The translations under genes were made by a program, and so were the position numbers. Under the pieces are notes generated by a model. The model was not told the DNA's origin and searched no databases. It saw nothing but the letters and a program-made list of their open reading frames with translations. Positions 17,404 through 24,336 of a stretch of DNA of 32,945 bases are shown here, in pieces. The stretch comes from Bdellovibrionales bacterium (GTDB taxonomy: Bacteria > Bdellovibrionota > Bdellovibrionia > Bdellovibrionales > UBA1609): the NCBI GenBank assembly GCA_013216195.1, contig JABSOQ010000029.1, positions 1 to 32,945 of the forward strand. Reading direction: 5' to 3'. Every line of letters begins with the position of its first letter. The stretch's first letter is position 1.

Positions 17404-17845
17404 AAGAACCTGTACAGGCAGCAACAGCATTGGTCGTACGACCACAGTGGTAAACGGTCAGAGAGTGAAAAGAAGTCATCCAGCCTGGGATGACATCAAC
17501 GGCCATCGAACGGTCTATAGATGCAAGTCTGGTAGACGTGATTTTGTGCAATACACTTCGAGCCAAAGGAACCAGTATTCTGACCTATTCAACAAGTACT
17601 ACAGCAACCCAGGTGGGTCTGGTAACACACACCAATGGAAGCGTAATTTCTTTCCACAGTTTGTAGATCACTTTGTGAAAGAAAGAACTCGCAACATTGA
17701 GCCGAGCAGTGAGAACTTTGATTGCTACTACCAGCTTATGCGGTACTCACTGCTAGCTAAGAAGCGTAACCAGTCTGACATCTCGATGAATGTAAAAAAC
17801 CGTCTAGAAAGCAGCAGTGTGTGTAACTTCGATTTGAGGCGATAG
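17345..17845 (+). pseudogene. Glycoside-hydrolase-like protein, C-terminal part after a frameshift
   Basis: Frame +2 relative to the central part; open from 17162, but with coding character only from about 17345. It begins EPQEPTLILSLSNWNAWVTR, which fits the last barrel strand of this family (usually '..li.gWNEW'), then an extension with Arg/Ser/Tyr-rich repeats and cysteines ending CNFDLRR. The shift is a one-base indel between about 17341 and 17360. It is followed by a set of hairpins and a bidirectional terminator. Confidence 0.6.
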
Positions 17846-17852
17846 GGCTTAA

Positions 17853-17923
17853 GCCAACTCTAAGACCGAAATCTGGAGTTGGCCTTGCACTCGTTGAGCA
17901 GAGGGTAATGATCGGCGAGTGCA
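17853..17923. repeat. Two consecutive inverted repeats after the gene end
   Basis: First: GCCAACTC (17853-17860) pairs with GAGTTGGC (17876-17883). Second: TGCACTCG (17886-17893) pairs with CGAGTGCA (17916-17923). Both are perfect 8-bp stems with long loops and no T-run. They may be mRNA 3'-end structures or weak terminators. Confidence 0.45.
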
Positions 17924-18002
17924 CTGATAGGTTTTCTGTTTGAATGGAGTTCTCTTTGAATCGCAGTTGGCTTGAGAACTTTTATATCGTGCGCAGTTAA
18001 AT

Positions 18003-18031
18003 AAAAAAGGGATACTCACGTATCCCTTTTT
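18003..18031. terminator. Bidirectional terminator between convergent genes
   Basis: AAAAAGGGATAC, loop TCAC, GTATCCCTTTTT: a 12-bp perfect stem with A-run and T-run on opposite sides, so it can end transcripts from both directions (the gene ending at 17845 and the minus-strand gene ending at 18071). Confidence 0.93.
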
Positions 18032-18070
18032 GTTAATTCTTCATCTGTTAGCTAAGACTCTGATTGAGGC

Positions 18071-19399
18071 CTACTCAGCTCCTACGAAAGGGGCGCAGCC
18101 TGGGTTTTCAACTGTATTGAAAGCCTCAGGTGCTTTCAGCGGAGCTGTGCTGTAGGCGTCAATTGACAGCTTCGCAATGCCGTTTGGTGCCCAAAGACTT
18201 CCGTTGTCCCAATCGGTGCAAAGCACGAAGTCGGCGTTGTGTAGTGAGCGGTTGAACGAGCTCTCAGGGGTTGTAACATTGTAGATCTGATCCCATACAG
18301 TGCCCTCGGCTGAGGTGCCTTCGACAAAGCGCTGGTAGTCGTGAGCACCGCTGACTTGATCCCAATCAGGTAGCTGCTCTTGCAAGCCAGAGAGCATCAC
18401 AAATATCTGCTGGCCAAATGTGCTAGCTGCACCTTCTCGGGTTAGGCACACGATGTCAGCACTCTGACAAGGCTGATAAGATGCAAGCACTTGTGTCGGG
18501 TGCAGGTCGGGCCAGCCACCAGTCGAGACCATACCTTCTCTGTACTTCATGTCTGTCCAACGAGCGCCAATTGGCTTTCGGGCTTCACGCAGAAGCTCTT
18601 CACCACTGTTGCCAGATGGAATCGGTTGGATGTTGGTGAGGCCAGGTTCAGCAGGTGAGGTCGAAAGGGCATCGAACCACTTACCTGAGCCGAGCGCATA
18701 GAACTTCTCACTCTTCAGATCACCAGGGTGTTTGACTGCAGGATGAGTCAGCTGATTAGCCGCTGAAAGTTCAAGTTGGTCAACCACCTCTGTTTGCGGC
18801 GGCAGCCAGTAGCCGTACTTAATGGTTTGTTGTGGAACTGAAAACAAAGAGACATCTTCAACTTGAAACGAATTGTAAGCAGCCTGAGTCTCTAAGTACT
18901 GCGTGTAGCCTTCTTCAACTAACAGTGCAGTAACCGGAAATGCCTGAATGCTTTCACCGATGTCAGAGAAAACCTCTGAGTCTCTGTTCAAGAGCAAGCC
19001 CGTTTGCTCGACGTGTGCGAGAACGACCCCTGCAAATTCTTTCGCACAGCTCTCTTGTTCTGGGTTAGGCCATAGAATCTGGTCTTTGCTAGCTTGAGCA
19101 CATCTAGTTAAAAAGTTTTGCTGAGCTAGCAAGATCTCAGGGTTTACCGTGTGGCCACTATAAAAGTCGCCTGCTTTACCAATCGCAAGTGCGAACTGTT
19201 TGAAGTCGATGAAGCCTGGTCTGAAAAGCAAATTGCCGTCTTTAGCAGGCTGAAAGCTGCCAAAGTTCTCTGCGGCATCGCTGATTCTAGCAGACAGCTT
19301 AGAAAGGTTGGCCGGGTTTGCACTGCCAACTGAGTTGGCAATCAAAGCTTTTGTAAGGTCGTCGTTAAACAAGGGGGCAAGCGCCTGGTTAACATTCAA
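18071..19399 (-). CDS. Patatin-like protein lacking the N-terminal nucleophile half
   Basis: 442 aa from TTG 19399, which has GAGGGA spaced five bases upstream. Cytoplasmic by sequence: no signal peptide. The motifs IDFKQFALAIGKAGDFYSG (about 64-82), LSTSPAEPGL and TGGWPDLHPTQVL resemble the second half of large patatin-like phospholipases, where the Asp of the Ser-Asp dyad sits in a D-[GA]-like motif (here GGWPDL). The first half, with the oxyanion glycine loop and GxSxG nucleophile, is missing from the protein and I could not find it in any minus-strand frame of the next 430 bases. So this is either a truncated gene with a new start or a non-catalytic relative. The family call rests on memory of motifs, hence the modest confidence. 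Confidence 0.5.
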   Translation of the reverse strand: MNVNQALAPLFNDDLTKALIANSVGSANPANLSKLSARISDAAENFGSFQPAKDGNLLFRPGFIDFKQFALAIGKAGDFYSGHTVNPEILLAQQNFLTRCAQASKDQILWPNPEQESCAKEFAGVVLAHVEQTGLLLNRDSEVFSDIGESIQAFPVTALLVEEGYTQYLETQAAYNSFQVEDVSLFSVPQQTIKYGYWLPPQTEVVDQLELSAANQLTHPAVKHPGDLKSEKFYALGSGKWFDALSTSPAEPGLTNIQPIPSGNSGEELLREARKPIGARWTDMKYREGMVSTGGWPDLHPTQVLASYQPCQSADIVCLTREGAASTFGQQIFVMLSGLQEQLPDWDQVSGAHDYQRFVEGTSAEGTVWDQIYNVTTPESSFNRSLHNADFVLCTDWDNGSLWAPNGIAKLSIDAYSTAPLKAPEAFNTVENPGCAPFVGAE

Positions 19400-19828
19400 G
19401 TTTCCCTCACAACTAACGCTTCATGTTATAAGCCAAAAGCCTCAGGTTTTGAATAGAGGTTGAATTGTTTACTTCGTTAAATCACTGATTTTCCGAGAGA
19501 AATGAGCTCAATTGCATTTGAGCCCAAAGAATTGCTGGCCCAAGTGGTGATCGCAGCTGTGAGCCTAAGCCAGTTAGCTCGAGGCCGGGGGAGGAGCGGC
19601 ACAAAAGTGTTAAGAGCTGGTTAAAAAGGTCTCGTCTTGGCGTGATTTGAAAAGGCGATGTGCTCAACTTGTGGAATCTGATGAAACCGGTTGCGACCGC
19701 TGGCTAGGTACTCTGAAAACTACAAGCAGCAGGAATGTTTTCCGTCTCAGGCTGAGAATCCAAAAAGTCAGGAGTCTTCGGTTTAGGCCCAGTCGGAGTA
19801 GACTGGGGTTGGGCGTAAGGAGGACGAT
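19400..19828. other. Intergenic region between divergent genes, no gene seen
   Basis: 429 bases. It carries the ribosome binding sites of both flanking genes at its ends (GAGGGA on the minus strand; AAGGAGG at 19817-19823). The longest frame inside (minus strand, 19482-19667) has no coding character. No promoter could be assigned with confidence, and no patatin nucleophile motif was found in any frame. Confidence 0.6.
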
Positions 19829-20857
19829 ATGTACTACCTTTTTGCACTGCTTCTGCCCGTATATTTCTCAAGCTTTATATCGGCACAAGCCCTCGATGAT
19901 CAGTTAGACCAGAACATGAGAAGGCTAAACAGCATGATGCTGTTAGCAAATAGAACCAATAGTGTTTCTTCTGTCAAAGACATGGCCTTTTTGAACGAGG
20001 GGTACATACCTCAGGGTATACATGTCAATGCTGAGGGGTTCTTCGTTAGTATGTATCACAAAACCATCAGTGGAGAGATCGCCTTAAGGCCTTCGATAGT
20101 GGTGCATTACAATTTCGACAACGAGGTGATCAGCAAGACGGAGCTTTCGGTAAACAGCCGCCCTTACTATGGTCACATGAGCGGGTTAGCTGTATTGGGT
20201 GATTATTTTTTAGTGCCCGATCAAAAGAGTATTCGCTTTTTCGCAAGAGCAACTGGAGCTGAAGATACAGCAAGGCAAACGCGACTTAAACTCAACTCTC
20301 AAGAACAGAATTTTTCAAGGTTCTCACAGCTCGACCTGAACACTGATCACAACGATGATCATGTGCTTTGGGTCACCGAGTTCAGACACCAGAATCATAG
20401 CAAGGCAGATTCTACAGGTAGGCAAAGAGCGATAGATCAGAATTATATTTTTGGCTATGTCATTGATCCCGATACTTTGTCTATAGAGACAAAACCAGCT
20501 TATCGGTTTTATGTGCCCGGCAGGGAGGTTTACAGAATTCAAGGTCTGACCCCTGTGGCAGCTGGGCGTGACCAGTATTCTTTCTTAGCAAGCTCCTCTT
20601 GGGGAGATGACGACTCAAAATTGATTCGACTCGACTATGTGGCGAATGAGTCTTATTACAACTACAGGTTTGTTGGAGCGCGCCAAATTCTTTCTCTTCC
20701 AGCGGGCCTTGAAGAAGTTCATGCCACCAAGGCAGGCGTATGGACTCATTTCGAATCCGGAGCCCAATACTTTCAAAAGCGCAAGCACAAGAAGACCTGG
20801 GAGAGCTATTTCCCTTACATCATTCGGATGACCAAAGCTAAGTTGCTTGATTTGTAG
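19829..20857 (+). CDS. Exported beta-propeller-like protein, unknown
   Basis: 342 aa; ATG 19829 with an ideal AAGGAGG five bases upstream. Signal peptide MYYLFALLLPVYFSSFISAQA. The mature chain is built of repeated four-strand units typical of beta-propellers: GYIPQGIHVNAEGFFVSMY, then GHMSGLAVLGDYFLVPDQ, then DDHVLWVTEFR, then IQGLTPVAAGRDQYSFLASS and SKLIRLDY. The phrases 'GHMSGLAV..DYFLV' and 'WTHFESGA' recall secreted lectin-like or NHL-like propellers in environmental bacteria, but I cannot name a family. No catalytic motif seen. Single gene. Confidence 0.7.
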   Translation: MYYLFALLLPVYFSSFISAQALDDQLDQNMRRLNSMMLLANRTNSVSSVKDMAFLNEGYIPQGIHVNAEGFFVSMYHKTISGEIALRPSIVVHYNFDNEVISKTELSVNSRPYYGHMSGLAVLGDYFLVPDQKSIRFFARATGAEDTARQTRLKLNSQEQNFSRFSQLDLNTDHNDDHVLWVTEFRHQNHSKADSTGRQRAIDQNYIFGYVIDPDTLSIETKPAYRFYVPGREVYRIQGLTPVAAGRDQYSFLASSSWGDDDSKLIRLDYVANESYYNYRFVGARQILSLPAGLEEVHATKAGVWTHFESGAQYFQKRKHKKTWESYFPYIIRMTKAKLLDL

Positions 20858-21027
20858 AACCAATGATTACTGCCGCCCTATTCAGCAGTTGGTCTACTCT
20901 TGCACTGCCATAAGACCTGCCAAATAGGTAATGGCCTCCAGCTATCAGATTGATAGCCAATCGATATATTTTCTCAATCACCCCTAGTGTTAGCAATAAG
21001 AACTCAAGGCAACACAAGGGGGAGATT

Positions 21028-22098
21028 ATGCCTTTTAGCAAGAACCTAATAGTGAGTTCATTTTTGAGTTTGTTTGTTTCAGCTTCAGCCGTTGCGGCGG
21101 TCGACGTGGGAGACGTAGCTGGTAATGAGAAGAAAGTGCGGTTTAGCTTCACTGGGCCAGACATCGACAATCGATATAGCAAGCTCGTTGATGCGTTTGG
21201 CGACAGTGCTGAGAAAGGCTGCGCTGATCTTGAGACTGGTAAAGACAATTTGGGTTTTCCAAAGGTTGAAACAGTATGTTCGATTGTTCTAGAGATGGGT
21301 GTGCATTTTGAGATGCATGTTAGCGGCGCTTTAGAGATTAAGCCAACATCGGCAGACCGTTTCTTTATGAATGATGTGTCGACTCGCCAGCCTCTACTTG
21401 TGAGCTTACAAGAGATTGTGCCAATGAGGAGCTGCACAATTACGAACTCAAACCCAAGCTGCTCGACTCGTCTTGGTCCGAGAACTGTAAATCATTCTCT
21501 CGCAAGACTCTCTGATGATTTTAATGGCGATCCTCAAAGTCTATCAGGTGCAGTGTTTTGCGCAGACGAAAGCTACTCGAGTGGCGGGCTTACTGTTTTG
21601 TCTGGTTGCTACATTTTCGCTAAGAAAGACAGAACAGCAGTGAAAATAGACACCAACTTGAATTGTGATATCGAGAACTTGCTTTACAAAGAAGTGGGCA
21701 TTCGTATGGCTCCAAAAGGTCAGCCTGGCTCGAATGTTGAGATTTTCTTGAAACTCGGTCGAGGCACTCGCTTGAACGAGATTCACCGACCAGAGAGCGC
21801 AAAAGAATTTCAGCCAGAAGTCGATAGACCACAAGCTTTTCATTTGCAGTTAACAGACTCAGCGTTCAGCGGTGTGATTGGCTCTTTTGGGCAACGTGGC
21901 GACAACCCAGATGCTGGTAAGCTCGTTAAAACCACAGATATCGAATGTCTGCAAGGAGAGAGCGTGAACCCTTTTGACAACACCTTGAGAGTTGTCTGTT
22001 CAAATCAGAGTAACAAGAACATCAACTTGTATGAAAGCGGCGATGCGGTCGGTTTGATTCAAGCCAGAGCATGCAATTACTACGACTCTTTTAGATAG
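21028..22098 (+). CDS. Exported protein of unknown function, 356 aa
   Basis: ATG 21028 follows AAGGGGGAG (21016-21024), which rules for this start over a possible upstream in-frame start at 20950. Signal peptide MPFSKNLIVSSFLSLFVSAS plus AVAA, cleaved before VDVGD. The mature protein of about 330 aa is rich in strands and contains cysteines in pairs (KGCADLE and ETVCSIV; RSCTITNSNPSCS; GAVFCADE and LSGCYIF; LNCDIEN; DIECLQG and RVVCSNQ). No motif I recognise. The ribosome binding site and leader resemble those of the next gene (ATG 22442), but the proteins differ. Confidence 0.75.
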   Translation: MPFSKNLIVSSFLSLFVSASAVAAVDVGDVAGNEKKVRFSFTGPDIDNRYSKLVDAFGDSAEKGCADLETGKDNLGFPKVETVCSIVLEMGVHFEMHVSGALEIKPTSADRFFMNDVSTRQPLLVSLQEIVPMRSCTITNSNPSCSTRLGPRTVNHSLARLSDDFNGDPQSLSGAVFCADESYSSGGLTVLSGCYIFAKKDRTAVKIDTNLNCDIENLLYKEVGIRMAPKGQPGSNVEIFLKLGRGTRLNEIHRPESAKEFQPEVDRPQAFHLQLTDSAFSGVIGSFGQRGDNPDAGKLVKTTDIECLQGESVNPFDNTLRVVCSNQSNKNINLYESGDAVGLIQARACNYYDSFR

Positions 22099-22153
22099 AA
22101 TTTTGACCAACAATCTTACCAGGCCTTCAAAAATTCTGTTTTCGAGGGCCTGA

Positions 22154-22179
22154 TTGCACCGAAAATGTTTTCGGTGCAA
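22154..22179. repeat. 26-base palindrome
   Basis: TTGCACCGAAAA, spacer TG, TTTTCGGTGCAA: 12 perfectly paired bases on each side. The two-base spacer is too small for a comfortable RNA hairpin loop, and no T-run follows, so an operator-like protein-binding site is as likely as a terminator. Confidence 0.6.
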
Positions 22180-22428
22180 AACCTGTCGGCTCGCATCAGT
22201 TGCCAGCTAACCTTTTGCTGAACACTCTGAGCCACTCTTTTTCAAGTGCAAAACGGCTCTACACAACAACTTCAAATCGCTTGTGAGATTGATCTGACGA
22301 CAAATTTGCGTCGTCTCATAATGAGTCAGCTAGCAAAATACATGTAATTTTAGTCATCTGCAAGATTATAGTGATCATGCTTGTAGATGTAATCCCCACT
22401 CTTTGATTGAGAAACTAAATAGGTAATC

Positions 22429-22438
22429 AAGGGGGGAG
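22429..22438 (+). promoter_or_regulatory. Strong ribosome binding site before an interrupted gene
   Basis: AAGGGGGGAG, three bases before ATG 22442. It shows that translation is meant to start here, although TAA follows after only 12 codons. Confidence 0.75.
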
Positions 22439-22441
22439 AAA

Positions 22442-22884
22442 ATGAAGTTTTTAGCACTAATACTAAAGATTGTACTGTAAGTATCGCTTATTCACACAAC
22501 AAGTGCTGTCGCTGGTTTGAATATTCCAGACGACTACTCGCTACCAGAGGGTGGCTTCGATGACCCATGGGAAGATGTCAAAAGTCAGCCCGGTAGTCAG
22601 TAAGGAGAGGCTGGGGTCGGCAATGACGGCAATGCTTTTAACGGAACAAAAGAGCATTCGATTGGGGTTGATCCCGAGACCGGCAACTACACAGGGCCAA
22701 GTTCTTTTGGCGGTAACGATGACGATGATGGTGACAGCAGCCATTCAGGCAATTCAGGCTAGAACACCTCGAGTGGCCCGACGCCTACAGATGTGTTTGC
22801 GAGCCCTACCCCTAAGACCCGAACACGAATGGTCCTCAAGACATCTTTGACCCTTATCTTGGTGAAGAAACCAAGGCCCAACTG
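22442..22884 (+). pseudogene. N-terminal part (signal peptide and linker) of a large interrupted exported protein
   Basis: From ATG 22442 the frame reads MKFLALILKIVL, TAA (22478-22480), VSLIHTTSAVAGLN: together a normal Sec signal peptide with a stop in its hydrophobic core (a Leu TTA to TAA change would do it). It goes on as a plausible acidic, Gly/Asn/Asp-rich secreted linker, with further stops TAA 22601-22603 and TAG 22760-22762. Near 22812 the frame shifts by one, after which DPNTNGPQDIFDPYLGEE runs into the next open frame without a stop. The strong ribosome binding site and continuous secreted-protein character show that this was the start of the gene that continues at 22885. Confidence 0.6.
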
Positions 22885-24324
22885 GTGGAGGAGTTGCAGA
22901 GAGCCCTTGACCGTGCATTAGGTGTAATTAGCTATGGTCTCAATGGTCGGTCAGAGTCTTGGCACAAAAACCACAACGTAACAAGTGGAACTCCTGCAGA
23001 GAACGTACAAGCTGTTGCAGATGCCATTGAGCCTCATGTTGAGGCTGCGAAGGCAGGTCATGAGCGAGCTCGAAAAGCCTTGGCTGATGTAACTGAGCTA
23101 CGCGATGCTGCCGAGCAAGCCATTTATGACCGCGAATATCGTAGAGCCTATGATCAGGGAGTTAACGCCTATTATAACGGTCAAACTCTCGATCCTTACA
23201 CAGGTCAGCCAGTAGGCGAGCCTGTAAGTTACTCTTTTGATGCCCAAGGCAACTATCAGGGCCAACCAAAAATAGAAAACCCTCGAGTGGCACCTGAAGA
23301 CAGATTGGTGCCTTCAGGGCCTATGAGCAGGGCTGTTCAAAACGCGGCTGTGAACACATCATCTTCAAATGAGGCGTATGAAGCGGCCTTTCTAGACGAA
23401 AAACAAAGCATTCCCGGCCCAGGTAGAGACCCTGAAGATCAAAAAAAGATTGAGGTGATGAATGAGCTTGATGAGCTTTACCGCGAGGGGCACTACGCAA
23501 ATCTAGGTCTGCCAGGCGATCCAGCAGTGCAGTCATTGCGAGGCTATGACCTCAACAATACAGAAATATTTGGACTAAACAACACCATCGCTGTAACTGG
23601 CCCGCAGCCAGCGATAGCCCAGCTAGCAACAAGTTTAATCAACAACCTTGGGGGAAGAAGCAACAGAGGGGGGAGAGTGCTTGCTTTCAACGCAGATATC
23701 TTCTCCAACTTTGCGCTCGGCGGTATCACTGCAATTCCGACCACCTATAGCAACACAGACTTCACCATTGGTGAGGTTGTGCGGCACGAACTGAGTCATG
23801 CGGGGAGAACAGCTGCGTTGAATGATGCGAGAGTAAGGGCTCGGCAGATGAAAAGAAGGCTCGGTAGCGAGGATTTGTCGGCCGAAGAGAGGGGTGAATT
23901 AAACGCTCAACTCGACGAGGCCCATGCCGCAGAGAGAGCGGCTCTGACTGCAAACGATCGTATCAGAAAGGTCGAAGTAGACGGAGTCACTTACAATCTC
24001 GATGGATACACGGGCCACATCACTGAAATTCATTCTCATGCGAGGCAAACTCCAGATGCGATGAAAGATCGAGTAATGGTGAATCTTGGTGTAACTGATG
24101 AAGTTGCAGAAAGAATTTCTCAAGCTTTAATGAATGACCCCTTAGTTGAAGAGGCGGCTTTGACTCTCGAAGCTTACGCAATGGGAAGGCTAGGTGATTC
24201 AGCGGTTCAATTTTCAAGTCCGTTCGGAGCGCCTGCAGCTGAAGTCGGTTCGGTTGATCCTGTAGGAGTAGGTGGTGGGGCCGAGGCGGGCACCGCTAGT
24301 CTGGCAGGTCGAGACTCAGAATAG
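22885..24324 (+). CDS. HExxH zinc metalloprotease-like domain, middle part of an interrupted gene
   Basis: 479 aa as an open frame from GTG 22885, but the same frame is open back to 22816 and the GTG has no ribosome binding site, so it is not a true start. N-terminal 100 residues: helical, with a coiled-coil-like stretch. Residues about 190-450 form a protease-like domain: zinc-binding HELSH (301-305) after IGEVVR, and a likely third ligand Glu381 in TGHITEIHSHARQ, as in gluzincin-type metallopeptidases. The C-terminus is Gly/Ala-rich (GVGGGAEAGTASLAGRDSE), like a linker, and stops at TAG 24322-24324. That TAG is followed in frame by the next open frame. Predicted to be exported through the upstream signal peptide. 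The exact peptidase family is not recognised. Confidence 0.65.
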   Translation: MEELQRALDRALGVISYGLNGRSESWHKNHNVTSGTPAENVQAVADAIEPHVEAAKAGHERARKALADVTELRDAAEQAIYDREYRRAYDQGVNAYYNGQTLDPYTGQPVGEPVSYSFDAQGNYQGQPKIENPRVAPEDRLVPSGPMSRAVQNAAVNTSSSNEAYEAAFLDEKQSIPGPGRDPEDQKKIEVMNELDELYREGHYANLGLPGDPAVQSLRGYDLNNTEIFGLNNTIAVTGPQPAIAQLATSLINNLGGRSNRGGRVLAFNADIFSNFALGGITAIPTTYSNTDFTIGEVVRHELSHAGRTAALNDARVRARQMKRRLGSEDLSAEERGELNAQLDEAHAAERAALTANDRIRKVEVDGVTYNLDGYTGHITEIHSHARQTPDAMKDRVMVNLGVTDEVAERISQALMNDPLVEEAALTLEAYAMGRLGDSAVQFSSPFGAPAAEVGSVDPVGVGGGAEAGTASLAGRDSE

Positions 24325-24336
24325 CTACGTGAAGAC

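Larger units (their letters stand above)
22099..22441. other. Intergenic region with two inverted repeats
   Basis: 343 bases without a gene. Directly after the upstream gene, CAGGCC (22120-22125) pairs with GGCCTG (22147-22152), and next to it is a nearly perfect 26-base palindrome (own entry). The right part is AT-rich and leads to the strong ribosome binding site of the next gene. No promoter could be assigned with confidence. Confidence 0.6.

Noticed and set aside
20838-21437. 199-codon minus-strand frame
   Set aside because: It lies opposite the well-supported exported protein with its strong ribosome binding site and signal peptide; low-complexity Ser/Thr/Leu translation.
22551-22850. 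99-codon plus-strand frame over the interrupted linker
   Set aside because: The frame starting at 22442 reads as a Gly/Asn/Asp-rich secreted linker despite its stops, while this frame gives a Met/Thr/Ala/Arg mixture without domain character. An AAGGAG at 22602 has no useful start behind it.
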